This document shows positions 31,033 to 41,588 of a stretch of 64,000 nt of DNA, one piece after another. The notes below the pieces were generated by a model. The model had not been told where the DNA came from and made no database searches. It saw only the letters and a list, made by a program, of their open reading frames with translations. Source of the DNA: Mesostigma viride (lineage: Eukaryota; Streptophyta; Mesostigmatophyceae; Mesostigmatales; Mesostigmataceae); assembly GCA_009746045.1 (NCBI GenBank), contig RPFO01000078.1:1811080-1875079 (forward strand). Direction: 5' to 3'. The position numbers were made by a program, and so were the translations under genes. Every line of letters starts with the position of its first letter. Positions within the stretch are counted from its first letter, which is position 1.

Positions 31033-31383
31033 TTACCCCCGGCTGACAGGCCTACTGTTCCCCCTCCCCCCCAAATCCATAGGAACTAACCCCGAAGAAG
31101 ACCCTGGCGAAAAAGCCACTGCTGGAGGGTCACGAGGGAGCGAAGAGGGTGCGGGAGCCTGATTATCATAGGGGAACCCTGGGGGTCCTGTCTGCACAGC
31201 ATTCAGCCTACTAGGGGTAGCTGAGGGAATGCGTCCTGGAGTGGGACGAATAGGAGCACGCTGAGGGGTACGAGGAGGGCGAGCGTCGGGATGAGGGGGG
31301 GCACCCGAAAGGAACTTGGGGCACTCACGTTTAAGATGACCTACTTCCTTACAATGATAGCATGTGATATGAGAGACATCCAC
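31033..31383 (-). pseudogene. Gypsy H gag C-terminus with zinc knuckle, truncated
   Basis: It contains CYHCKEVGHLKREC (C-x2-C-x4-H-x4-C) followed by a Pro-rich tail. Everything upstream is lost at the junction with Copia fragment C around 31384. Element D has a closely similar knuckle (CFMCFEVGHLKRDC), consistent with related families. Confidence 0.8.
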
Positions 31384-31389
31384 ATGGTT

Positions 31390-32760
31390 TCAGAAGATTA
31401 TGTCTCTAAACCAACCTTCACATCTATGGTTCCCAAGGTGTGCAGAGTGTCCCCAGCAGAGAATGCTCAGATCAGTTTTCAGGAGCTTGCTTTGCAGTTG
31501 CATTTCCTTTATGGGCATGAAGTGAGTGCAGAGGTGGTGGCAGCAGCAATAGGGGGGGCAGCACTCAGACGTGCATGCCAGGTGGTCCGATCCCACTGCC
31601 AGCATTGTCAGTTCAATGCACCCAAACCCCCTAAGTGGCATGTAGCTACCCCACCTAAGAGCAAGGGCAGGGTGGTAGGAGATGTCTTTCATATCAAAGG
31701 ACAATCTTACTTGGCACTTAAAGATGCATGGTCAAGGTACACAACCATTGAACCATTACCTGGAATGGACAAGACACAGTTGCTCAGGGCTCTCTTGATT
31801 GCTCAGGCCAGGTACTACCCTGTGGAGGCATTGTTACTGGATCAGCAGTTCACTGTCTTGCCAATGAACCAGGGTGTGAGGCTATTGATCTGGCTGGGCT
31901 AGAAGATCATGAGAGGCAAGGCATTATTGAAAGGGCCATCAGGTCCATTAAAACCCTTGTAGCCAAAGAAGATGGCAATCTGCTGGCTGACAGTGGGTCA
32001 TATGCTGACAGAGCTCTGTGGTCCACCAGGTTGTGCCAAGTCCTCAACAGGAGGCCACTCATGAAAACCCCACAAGGGGTGATCATTACACCAGATGGAT
32101 TGCATGCAGGCATTTATCCACCTGAGGTACTAGCCCTCTACAACGCACAGCGAGCACAGACAGCTAGCAGGTTAGCTGTCAAGGATGCAAAGCATCCACG
32201 TCCCACCTTCAGAGAAGGGGATCAGGTCCTATTCTACAAGGAGTCGGGACTAGGCAAGGTGGGTACCTGGCATGGGCCAGCCACCATCCTAAAATTTAAC
32301 ACCACTGGCAGGACAGTGTTAGTTAAACACAATGACACGGGAAAGATTCACAGGTGTTCACCTCACAGGATGAAATTGTATTTTCCAACTGTGTCAGACG
32401 TGGCAGAGGAGGAAGAGCTGTTGGCCGACAGCCCTGTACAGTTGCCTGGCATCCCAGCGTTGCCCAGTGAGTGGTTGTTTGGAACACCCACTGGTGAGTG
32501 TGAGAGCCACACCCACTGTGACACCCAGGTCACCCTTGATGATTGTAGGCAGTCACTGCAGGCTTGGCCCCCTGCAGCAGAGGGTCACATTGGCAAAACA
32601 GGTGATCAGCAACCTATCACCTCTTCAAGTGTGAACATAGCTCAGCCACTAGCTGCACCTTCCAAACGCAGCCTAGCAGACGCTGTTCGCATTTTACAAG
32701 CAGCTCATAGAGCTAAAGCTCAAACTGCTGCAGGATCAGCTAAGGTGGGGAAGGTTGGGC
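31390..32760 (+). pseudogene. Integrase of Copia C
   Basis: The zinc region is LQLHFLYGHE ... HCQHCQF. The catalytic core has VVGDVFHIKG and LLLDQQFT, then after a frame break near 31885 GIIERAIRSIKTL (near 31920-31960). The integrase tail is DQVLFYKESGLGKVGTWHGP. A linker rich in Ser/Thr/Pro leads to the protease-like domain. Strong similarity to element B shows common descent. Confidence 0.8.
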
Positions 32761-33060
32761 AGAATGACAATAGCCCATTTATGGTTGCAGTGGACACACA
32801 AGCCCAGGTCAGCATTATCAGTGCCCTGGCTGTGCCCCATATGCCTTTGGAACCTTCACCCTGGCACCATGTGGCTGATTTCTCAGGGCAGTCATCCCTC
32901 AAGGTATTAGGTCAGGTCATGTTGACTATACTCGGTATCCCACTCCTTTTCAGGTATTGGAAGGTTATAAAGGGAATGCTTTGTTGGGGGATCCTTTTCT
33001 CTGTTACCCTGGTGTCATTATATCCAGTGATAGACTATCCATCCAGGACATGGGTGGTGT
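32760..33060 (+). pseudogene. Protease-like domain of Copia C
   Basis: It contains FMVAVDTQAQVSIISALAV and a flap-like DFSGQSSLKVLGQ. After a frame break near 32955 it has EGYKGNALLGDPFLCYPGV. DTQ in place of DTG is the same change as in element B. The domain again lies after integrase. Confidence 0.75.
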
Positions 33061-34841
33061 TGATCTGAATCATTTCAAAATTTCTCTTGAAAAACTTCTT
33101 AACACCAACATTGCTTCTGTAAAATTTGCTACACCCAAGTATGCCCCAGGGCAAGAACCCTGTGTGGCAGACTTGGTTCACAACCAAAAACTTCATCCCA
33201 ACTCATTTGGATTGGGCAAGCATGATGTGGCTAAAATGTCTCCTCTTTCTTATGAACAGATAGAGCAAGACTGTCGCACACACATAGGATTCCTAAAATG
33301 GGTGGAGGCCTTTAACAAGGCCAGGGAAGAATGGGTAGTGCCAGATCCTCTTAGCCCTTCTCATACTCCACCTGTCACACCTATTGACAAAAAGCCTGCA
33401 GGGTGCAAGCACTTGCGCCTGAAGTTTGTGTGTAAACATAAGCCAGCAGCAGATGGGTCAGTCATTTTCATGCTAGACCTTGTGTGACAGAGTTCAAGGG
33501 CACCACTGATCTGACAGAGGCAGAGTTGTACACGCCAGGCATTCAGCAAACATCCTAAAAATCTTGCTGTCTGTCTTTGTGGGTCATCTCAATGATGGGG
33601 ATGACTATGTATGTAAGGCTACAGACATTAAAAGGGCTTTCCTGAAAGGCTCACCTGAGATAGCACAACAAGTGTGGCATGGTCAGGTGTATGTAGTCTC
33701 CACTCCCAGAGTTTGGGCAAAACACATCCCTCAGCAGTACCTGAAAGCTAACATAGGTGTTGAAGGGCTGCAATCAGCTCCTCGAATTTTCAGGATGTCA
33801 GCTCAGGCTGTGTTTGAAAAGCTAGGGGCTAGATATGATGACATAGACCCTTGCTTCTTTGTGGTCCCACACCCTCATGGCATACTCATCTTTGTGTGGC
33901 ATGGGGATGATCAGCTGATTGCTGGGCCAAGGCGTGCTGTAGAGGATTTTATTCAACAAGTGTCACAGCATTTTGAGATTGGCAAGCAAGTAGAGCTGGG
34001 CACCACTGCCATAAAATTTTGTGGCACAATGTTACAGCTCCAGCAGCATCAAAACCAGTGGGTGTGTGCACTTTACTCTCCCAATGATTACATGCACAGC
34101 TGCTTGGAGGTTTTGCAAACAAAAATCAAACCTGGAGCCTGTCCTACCATTAGAGGCAAGCTGGGGTGGTTGTGCTCAACGTGTGCACCTCACCTGGCTG
34201 TGGTTAGCAGAGTTGATGATGATGTCTTGATGCAAGTAGGTCACAAAGCCATCACCAAAACTCTCCAGGAAGGCCCTCCCCTTATCTTGCACTCCTTGGA
34301 TCTCCACAAAACCATTCACATCCAAGCTATGATGGATAGTTCCATGGAGTCCAGGCAGATTACCAAGTTGCAGGCAAGGGAGTCAGGCTTGTATTTTGTG
34401 CAGAATGATGATGCACCCTTGTCTCTCATTTCATGGTACAGCCGGTTGCATAGACGCAAGGCTGTCAGCAGCAATGCTGCTGAGTGCAGGGCAGTGGTGT
34501 CAGCAGTGCTTCATGCCAGGTACTTGAATCATGTGCTGGTTTGGTTGCAGATGCAAGCAGGCAGCAATGCTGGGGTGGTGGCACACTTGCTCACTGACAG
34601 TCAGTCAGTCCTCAGTTTCCTTGCTAACCCCTATGCTGTGCACACTGATCTTGACTGGGTGGTCCTTAAACAGGAGTCCACCTACTGGGAGTCCACCCGT
34701 CACGTGGAGGACAAACACAACGCTGCTGATGCACTCACTAAAGTGCCTCAGCAGGCAGCTGACCAATACCAGCTGTTGTACCACTTGATGAACCCCTATG
34801 GCAAGCAGGCAACCCTGCCCCATAGGGGGGACGCCTAGCAG
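33060..34841 (+). pseudogene. Reverse transcriptase and RNase H of Copia C
   Basis: Reverse transcriptase motifs are ATDIKRAFLKGSP, GVEGLQSAPRIF and VWHGDDQLIA. RNase H motifs are IQAMMDSSMESRQITK, SNAAECRAV, LLTDSQSVLSF and ADALTKVP. The region 33564-34838 is one open frame of 424 codons, so the 3' half decayed less than the integrase part. A break near 33485-33555 removes continuity with the fingers domain. Confidence 0.85.
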
Positions 34842-34933
34842 GGTCCTGTTCACCAGGGCCGCCTAGGTCACCCAGTACCCCTTGGGCAGGTCCAAGGGGT
34901 AGGTTGTGGCTTCCAGCAAGGGGGGTTGGTTGG

Positions 34934-35520
34934 AGTCTGTTTTATACATCTGCGTGCCCTATGCCCAATAAAATCTGTTTTGATTTTTTCAACACCATGG
35001 AATTTCGTTATGCCCACCTTCATAGGTGGGCATGGGATGTATCTCACATTCTTTCTCCACTAGGGTGTATGCCTTGGTGGATTGGCCTTGAGCTCAGTGG
35101 CTCAGGTGCCCCCATTCAAGTGGAGGGTCAAAGCTCCCTTGACAGGTGGTTACCCAGGACCCAGTTCACTGTGGCTCTCCTGGGCCACCTGGCCTCACTG
35201 TTCAGTGGCAGTAAAGGCATGGGTGCTGTCATGTTGTCTAGTACAACGTGCTCAGCACAGGTGCAGGATGAAATATTCCTGTCACCTGTCACCAGGACTT
35301 CAGCCACCATGTGCAGGGCAGGGGTGGCTGGTCCCACACGTTGTGCAGGTGCAACGTGGCCAGGTCCAGGATGTCATAGTCCTGTCACCTGTCACTAGGA
35401 CTTCAGCCCCTCTGTGCAGGGCAGGGGTGGCTGGTCCTCACATGTTGTGCAGGTACAACATGGACAGTGCAGGGTGCAATAAACCTGTCTACTGTCACTA
35501 CTCAGGTTGCAGGTAACCTG
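34934..35520 (+). repeat. Probable 3' LTR of Copia C with 103-bp tandem repeat
   Basis: It begins AGTCTGTTTT right after the purine tract, the same GG-AGT junction as in A, B and F. The right end is not resolved. Inside, about two copies of a 103-bp unit (CCTGTCACCTGTCACCAGGACTT at about 35279 and 35381) occur. AATAAA-like signals lie near 34967. Confidence 0.45.
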
Positions 35521-36409
35521 AGCTCAGTTGACCCAGCCTGGCTGGGTATTTTTTCTCTGAGTGGGCGATGATGATGGAACAACATGGAACCTCTTAAACG
35601 GTTACCTTGGCATTTTTTACAATGGCTCTCTTGGCTGGTGATGCACTCCCTGGATAGGCAGACAGGCATAGCTATCTCCCTTGTGAGCTCGCGAGGAGGA
35701 GGAACTCCCCGGGCATGTTGAGCTAAACGTGATGCCATCACAAGTATTGCACGAGTTCTGGGGCCCATCTTTTTCAGTCCAGATGTTGCAGTATGGGTGT
35801 CAGTTGCTCAGCACCTCAGTCAGCTTGGAGTCAGTCTCCTAGCTGGGCAGGGTCAGGCTTGAAGTCGCTAGCCTTCAACCTGAAAGGAAAACATAATGGG
35901 AGTTAGAGGAGATGCTTAGGCTGACACACGGATTTCCGGCCTGCGCGCCGCGTATTGCCTACCGCGGCTGAGCGGGACACCTCAGTACAGTACGGCAGGG
36001 TGTACGGTACTGAGGTGTCATGTGGACCGATGTGCGGTTAGTGCCAGACTGTGCCTAGACTCCAGCTCGACCCGCCAGACCCGGGTTATCCGGTTCTGGA
36101 CGGGCCGAGTGTAGTTGATGCTAGTGACGTGGTCGCATGGCATTGCAGTGTACAGTTGTCCACTGGTAGGTGCTGCAGGTAGCACCGCCATAGGCATATA
36201 GGCGTAGCACTGGGGAGTGCCGCAGCACCCGAGTTTGCCCAGACGTTCCATTCTGAGCCCTCAGCTTCCATTGCTCTCTCATTGTATTATTGCTAATACA
36301 ATCATCATTCGCTTTCAGCTTCCGCAGTTGTTCGTCGTCCCTAGTCTCCATCCAACTGCGGGCGTAGCGGGCGGGGTCGCTGTTGCATGTCGCGCAGGGC
36401 TTGCCGGGC
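35521..36409. other. Unassigned sequence with a 13-bp inverted repeat
   Basis: No gene is recognised. GACACCTCAGTAC (35976-35988) and GTACTGAGGTGTC (36007-36019) form a perfect 13-bp stem with an 18-nt loop in a GC-rich setting. This could be a transposon end or a transcript hairpin. Confidence 0.4.
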
Positions 36410-36919
36410 AGTTAGGTTCAATAGTGCCGGAACCTTTTGCCCACTGAGGCAAATCGGTCCGGAACACTATTTTGCCCGGAATAACCACTTCCGAGCACCC
36501 AAGTCAATTCGGCCGAATTAACTTGGGTGCTCGGAAGTGGTTATCTGGGCACAATAGTGTTCCGGACCGATTTGCCTCAGTGGGCAAAAGGTTCCGGCAT
36601 GCACTATTGAACCTAACTAAAACCTGGCTTCGTGGAGGGGGGACGAAGAGCCCGAGACATCCGCCTAGGCCACTGAGCACGCACCACTAAATGCGCCGGA
36701 GCTGCCTCAGTGAGGATTCGAACCCCTGACCTCCAAGGTGCACAGGTTTTAGTTAGGTTCAATAGTGCCGGAACCTTTTGCCCACTGAGGCAAATCGGTC
36801 CGGAACACTATTTTGCCCGAATTAACTTGGGTGCTCGGAAGTGGTTATTCCGGGCAAAATAGTGTTCCGGACCGATTTGCCTTAGTGGGCAAAAGGTTCC
36901 GGCACTATTGAACCTAACT
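36410..36919. mobile_element. 510-bp element built from two palindromic terminal repeats
   Basis: It is flanked by CGGGC duplications (36405-36409, 36920-36924). Left unit 36410-36618 and right unit 36751-36919 both begin AGTTAGGTTCAATAGTGCC and end GGCACTATTGAACCTAACT-like sequence. Each unit is itself a near-perfect hairpin. The 132-bp middle (36619-36750) starts AAAACCTG and ends CAGGTTTT and holds tRNA-like segments. The AGTTA/TAACT ends and the 5-bp duplication resemble the Copia LTRs here, so it may be a tiny TRIM with palindromic LTRs. A foldback DNA element is the alternative. Confidence 0.65.
36619..36750 (-). other. tRNA-like segments in inverted order within the palindromic element
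   Basis: On the minus strand GGTCAGGGGTTCGAATCC looks like a variable/T-arm with a B box. It is followed by CACTGAGGCA, a 23-nt loop and TGCTCAGTG. After this comes GTGGCCTAGGCGGATG, like an A box/D-arm. The 3'-half-like part precedes the 5'-half-like part, as in circularly permuted tRNA genes. The D-arm and anticodon arm do not fold cleanly by eye, so a decayed tRNA-derived SINE is equally possible. Confidence 0.3.
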
Positions 36920-36924
36920 CGGGC

Positions 36925-37219
36925 CTGGATGACGGCGGGGAGCCGGTGCAGGCTGGTGAAGCGGGGCGGGCGGCGGGGGGGCAGTAGGGCCCCGGCCGCG
37001 GGCAGCTTGTCAGCGAGGTGCCGAAGGGCCGATGCCGGGCCGGGCCTTTTGTGAAGTAAAACAAAGAAGAAGAAAGTCAGGCTGGAATATAGTGTGGGCA
37101 GGTGGGTGTATGATCCCCAACACTAAGGTGGCCAGCCACTAGGACTGGAAAAGCGCACCTGAGGGAACATATTATAAAAATATAATTATTAATTAAATAT
37201 ACTAATATACTAATATATT
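36925..37219. other. AT-rich and GC-rich sequence beside truncated Gypsy D gag
   Basis: GC-rich left half, then a strongly AT-rich patch (37168-37230). No gene is seen. The end of gag of element D falls here and no pol follows, so the D truncation point is probably within or next to this stretch. Confidence 0.35.
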
Positions 37220-38013
37220 TTATAGTATACTCCCAGCGGCAAACTCGTAACCGGCCACTGCTGGTGACTCAACGGTCGCACGCTGTCCGGAGGCTAGCCG
37301 GTAAGCCTCGATCTCATTGACCGCGCGCAGCACGCCCTTGGTATAGAACTCATCACTGGCGGCCGCGGCTGCTGGTGCTGTGTCGGGAGCTGCCGGGCCT
37401 GATGGCGCCCGCTCGTCCGCGTTGCGGGGCTTGTCCCTTGGGCCGGAGGAGTCCGGGCGACTGCCGAACGCCGGGTCTGATAACCTGGGCTCGGTCTCCC
37501 CCCTGCCACGTCCAGCGTGCCTGCTACGGAGTTTGGGGCAGTCGCGCTTGAGGTGACCCACCTCAAAGCACATGAAGCAACGGGCTTTACTCGCCGGTGT
37601 ATGGGTCTCCTTGTCGTGTGCGGTAGCGCTCCTGTCACCCCCTAGCCATGCCCGTGGCCTGTGAGCTCCGAAGGGCTGGCTCTGAGCCGATGGTTCCTCG
37701 TCGTCAGCCACGGCTACTTCCAAGTCGCCGAATTCGCCATCTGCCCCGGTGTCCTCCCCGTCGTCATCAGAGTTCCACAACACCATGGGTAGTAGGGAAG
37801 TATGGCCAATTAAGGACACTCGACGCCTGCCCCGGTGTGTTGGGGCCGGCGGAGGTCCAATGGAGCGGCCGCGCCCAGCCCAGGGCTGCGATGGTCGCTC
37901 CGTGGCTGGCTGAGCATGATAACGGTAGTACTGCGTGTTTTCCTTCTCGGGCCCTGTCTGCTCACGATACCGCGGCGGCCACTGTGGTCGCGGCTGTGGT
38001 TGTTGCTGCGGTA

Positions 38014-38088
<75 letters not shown>

Positions 38089-38401
38089 GTTGCTGCTGCT
38101 GGAAACCCCCCTGGAGCATCTCCTGGCTGCGCCCGTCCCCCCCTTGTTCCAACCTGGAGTCTGGACTGTCATCATCTGATGAATCTCTGCGGCCCTGGTC
38201 ACTGGATCGTGGGGACCCTTCCGCAGGTCTCTCCATGTCCTCACCTCTATTTGTCCCTGCTTGGACGTGCTGTGGTACCTCTAGCACCTCTGTACCTTGC
38301 TGGTGGTTGTCTACCGGTTCTATCTCTCTATTCTCTGAGTCCCTTTCTCTGGTCCCATCTTCTGTCTCTCTGGCATTCCTTGCTTGAAGCCGTGTTGGCA
38401 T
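37220..38401 (-). CDS. Gag of Gypsy element D with long polyglutamine tract
   Basis: 393 codons from ATG 38401 (MPTRLQARNARETEDGTRER). The N-terminus is charged. A polyglutamine tract encoded by CAG (about 38020-38110) follows SQEMLQGGFQQQQRQ. Near 37560 lies the zinc knuckle CFMCFEVGHLKRDC. The tail ends AAGSIL. The N-terminal 100 residues are closely similar to the gag of element E. It probably packages element RNA. The C-terminal part and pol are lost, so it may be truncated. Confidence 0.75.
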
Positions 38402-38445
38402 GATGCTCGTACCAGTACCTTACACTGCAGGCAACACCTCCCCAG

Positions 38446-38446
<1 letters not shown>

Positions 38447-38531
<85 letters not shown>
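38447..38531 (-). repeat. (GA)n microsatellite in the Gypsy D leader
   Basis: About 84 bp of uninterrupted GA (CT on the coding strand), about 45 bp upstream of the gag start. Element E has a shorter CT-rich tract at the same distance from its gag ATG (63391-63418), so the expansion arose in this copy. Frames of repeated Ser-Leu over it are artefacts. Confidence 0.8.
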
Positions 38532-38532
<1 letters not shown>

Positions 38533-39719
38533 AACCACGTACTAGCGATCTATATGTTTAGTACCTAGTACTAAGCACTCTAGTGGTAATCCCCTCTATT
38601 GTCTGCTAGGGCCGATGGTCAGCTGGGAGAAGGTAACTGTAACTGCCGTCCCCACCTCCTGACTGCTATCTACCTTGCTAGACGTGGGTGTCTGAGAGCA
38701 TTCACGAGTGGTGTGCAGACCCTCAGGCAATGACATATGCTCCCTAACAAACCTATCAGCTTCTATGATGTTATCAAACCCCTTCCACTTATAGCACTAG
38801 AGCCCTTAGACATTATCTTATCCTTGATATGCTCTTCACATGCCTTCCAACTATAAAATATGGCTGGTCTACCCTCGCCCCCATCATGGGCCACGGCATA
38901 GTAAGGAAACCCAGATTGACCACCCTTATTTATCCTTCGTATGGGCATGTTACATAGTAGGCTAGCAGAAGCTTGCAAGCAGGAGAAAAGGAGTTCCCAG
39001 GGCTACCTCTAGGTGCAGTGACCTTTACCAAAAACGAAACGAAGAAGAAGAACAGAGTCTAACACAGCACACGCCCGAGCCTTCCGCAGAGCAAGGGCAC
39101 ATTACGCTCCTCCCCTACGCGGGGCACACAGAGGTAAACACCGTCAACATAGTCGGCAACAGCCAGACGGTATCCACCCCCCGACCCTTGCAGGTCAAAC
39201 AACGATGGGCGTCTCCGCGACGTCCATAATTTTGGATCAACGACATTTAAACACCTATAGAGAGCACAACATTTAACATAAACCCCCTACGCGTGCGGTC
39301 CTGGAGAGAAGGCGCGCAAGCTAGCCTTCCACAGGCATAGCTCATAAAGGGATAGATCTAAACTAGGGGACGTACCATCGTCAATGTCGTTGATAACCCT
39401 TGAGCTGGCCGCCACCTGGTGTCGTTGAAGGCGAGCCCTGGCCGCCACTAGGTGTCGTTGAAAACAGGGGAAATGGACGCTATTGTCGATAGCACCTCGC
39501 CACAGGACCATGGCTGGCCCCGCCGAGTATCCCAGACTGGCCGCTTGCTTTCTAGATCGTCGTTGACTCCCTTACGGGCTGGCCGCCGACCTGTCGGCAA
39601 TCGTTGAATTCCGGAACCTCTATCTACGCCAAGCACCGCCTTGGTATCCTAATTGCCTTCACTAACCCTCTCCGCGAGAGTTAGCTAACCTCTCCAGCAC
39701 ATTTTCCCTCCGATACCAG
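38532..39719 (-). other. Leader region and primer site of Gypsy D
   Basis: Noncoding leader between LTR and gag. Directly inside the LTR the minus strand reads C-TGGTATCGGAGG (39708-39719), complementary to the 3' end of an initiator Met tRNA. The leader is similar to 62353-63460 in element E. Confidence 0.65.
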
Positions 39720-40393
39720 TGTTACGTCCCAGCCCAGACACCTAGCCTGAGCTACGTAGCGAAAGATCTACCATGCCGGAAATTAGGAAGATTCAAGGTG
39801 GCTTAATGTAGATTGCGCTTCACGACGTGAGTCGTGAGATATCTGGCACCGCGGCTTGATGCCAAGCTAATTGTTACACACTTATATTAGCTAGCAATAC
39901 CAATTACAAATGGATAATTGCCCCGGGCTCAATGTGAAGGCGTCTTCGCACTTAACATTCATCAAACCAAGAGGACGAGACTCTCGTCCTCGGACCAATT
40001 TCACCTAGGTCTGCCACTAAGCTGGCAAGGGGCGCCGACATGGCGCCGACCTTCCAAAGCATGCAGTCCACACAAGATCCTCGGGTCCACATCGACCCTC
40101 GATCGCCTACAGAATCCACGCATGATGAGTACAATATCTCAACTAGCTATAAAGTACGCAGCGCGGCGCGACTGCACCGGCCCCTAGAAGATACACGCAT
40201 ACAACAACCTAGGCCCAAAATAACTGGTCCGAATCACACAAACTGTCATAGTTCCATACAAAAGTCCTGACCAAGGGACAATTCCCAAATTAAGTCCCGA
40301 AATGAGTCCCAAAGTCCTACGGACTATGACAACAAGTCAAACTACATAATTTATTCCATTGTTACGTCCGTCCGAAAGGGCCGGGACGTAACA
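39720..40393 (-). repeat. 5' LTR of Gypsy D
   Basis: 674 bp, TGTTACGTCCC to GGGACGTAACA. It closely matches the element E LTR (61672-62352) in inverse orientation. On the minus strand the first 34 bases form TGTTACGTCC...GGACGTAACA, a 10-bp perfect hairpin. The outer flank on the minus strand is CTAGGGAGG, which looks like a polypurine tract, so this LTR might also be the 3' LTR of another copy to the right. Confidence 0.75.
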
Positions 40394-41588
40394 CCTCCCT
40401 AGTCATCACATAACCAACCCATCGACACTCACCCCCGCCGCACCACACACGCATTGCACTAAACAGAAGAGCACACCGACAACGGCGTGATAAGAAGCTC
40501 ACATCCCAGCCACCACCCCTCTACCACCCCACGTCCCCACTCCCCAGCGACCGCACGGCCCTGCGCCCCAACCCTGCCTCTCAATGACGATCGCGTTACT
40601 ACCACATCTGACCACTAAACCTCACGATGCTGCCAGCTCACCTCCCAGCCAAGGGGGGGGGTTCCCCCCCCCTCCCACCCACCCCGCTCCCACCCAATTA
40701 ACCAAGACCAGACCCCCTGTCTCCCAAGTCGCGCTACGGGTCACATTACGTTGCCACAATCGTGACTCTTCCATCTACCTTTTCCCACAATACAATCCAC
40801 CAATGTCACAGCCTACGACGTCTAGTGTGTCCCGTCCCTGTCCACCCAAGTGCTGCTGTCGCGCGCCGTTCCGATTCGCACGAGTATTGGCTTTACGCGG
40901 GGCCGCCATGCACGCGGCCGGCCCGGGGGACGAGGCGAGGCAGCTAGGCGTTGCGCGTGTGCGAGTTGTTACGCCTTTGGCATTTGGGCCTTACGGGAGC
41001 AACGCATGCGCCGTAGTGCGACGCGCAGCACTGGGAGTTGACAGCGGTACTGACATGCGTCACCAGGAGGTCAGTGCCAACGCTGGCAAGCAGCACGCAC
41101 TGGCTACTGGACTACAACACGGACCAAGCTAGGCTGCCAGGCTGGCAATTATGCGGATTGTGCAGGCTGAACATGCACGTGCACGCAAGCTGGCGCGTTA
41201 TTGATCTCGAGAACTGTCCGCTGCAGGTAGATAATGTCGTGCAATATTGGCATTGATATTCGGCAGGCTGGCAAGCCGCTTTTGTGAATGCGACGAGGCA
41301 GCTTTTCTCGTCAGGGCCAGCTAGTTGTCGTACATGCTTGGTTGGTGATATAGTTGTTTGGCAAGCTCAGGGGTCGGCAAGTCGACACTTAAGTGCTCTG
41401 CGACAAGGGCATTTTGTCGTCTGGGATTTCTGGCCTACCCAGGTTGTCTAGTTGATTTTGTCGTCTAAAGAGAAAGTGCTAGATGATATGTTTCATATGC
41501 GGAACAGGGAGTCGCTGCAGACAACGACTTAGGATTTTGTGTACTTTTAGGTCTCGGTGCTGACCAAAGCCGAGTGCCACGGAGTAGC
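40394..41588. other. Unassigned sequence between Gypsy D and Copia F
   Basis: No domain is recognised. It contains a G-run/C-run palindrome (GGGGGGGGG-TT-CCCCCCCCC near 40654-40676) and low-complexity C-rich sequence. It may be the 3' noncoding end of another Gypsy copy, given the purine-like tract beside the LTR. The GTAGC at 41584-41588 is the target duplication of Copia F. The original locus continues at 49764. Confidence 0.4.

Larger units (their letters stand above)
4750..31383 (-). mobile_element. Gypsy (Metaviridae) chromovirus H, 5'-truncated and split by three nested insertions
   Basis: Read on the minus strand the order is gag zinc knuckle (31383-31033), protease, reverse transcriptase, RNase H, integrase (to 27364), then integrase C-terminus plus chromodomain (20052-19609). 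After these come an extra ORF (19528-18233, 10211-9811, 6319-5683), the polypurine tract and the 3' LTR. Three insertions interrupt it: B in integrase (CCTTC duplication), A in the extra ORF (CAGGG) and a three-LTR tandem in the extra ORF (GACGC). Removing each and one copy of its duplication restores the local frame. The gag N-terminus and 5' LTR are missing; fragment C abuts at about 31384. Without insertions roughly 7.8 kb remain. Confidence 0.85.
31390..34933 (+). mobile_element. Copia fragment C, 5'-truncated and frameshifted
   Basis: A plus-strand copy related to element B. It starts near the integrase zinc domain, lacks gag and the 5' LTR, and runs through integrase, protease-like domain, reverse transcriptase and RNase H to a stop at 34838. 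Several frame breaks occur (near 31885, 32955, 33485 and 33555). The purine tract AAGGGGGGTTGGTTGG (34918-34933) and an AGTCTG start mark the probable 3' LTR. It abuts the truncated gag of Gypsy H on the left. Confidence 0.8.
37220..40393 (-). mobile_element. Gypsy element D, 5' part only (LTR, leader, gag)
   Basis: On the minus strand: LTR 40393-39720, a Met-tRNA primer site, a leader of about 1.3 kb with a GA microsatellite, and gag 38401-37220. Pol is absent. Element E at 61672-64000 has the same LTR, primer site, leader and gag in the opposite orientation. Confidence 0.8.

Noticed and set aside
36703-36750. Ordinary tRNA gene
   Set aside because: Only a T-arm-like part is present in normal order. 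The D-arm-like part lies on the wrong side and no clean anticodon arm forms.
37935-38403. Plus-strand frames of poly-Ala, poly-Cys and poly-Leu opposite the gag repeat
   Set aside because: They are the other frames of the CAG repeat of the minus-strand gag of element D, which has a zinc knuckle and a homologue in element E.
38320-38538. Ser-Leu repeat proteins
   Set aside because: Translation of the (GA)n microsatellite; no coding support.
40584-41132. 182-codon plus-strand ORF
   Set aside because: No motif, composition driven by C-runs, no splice or start context. I could not support it as a gene.
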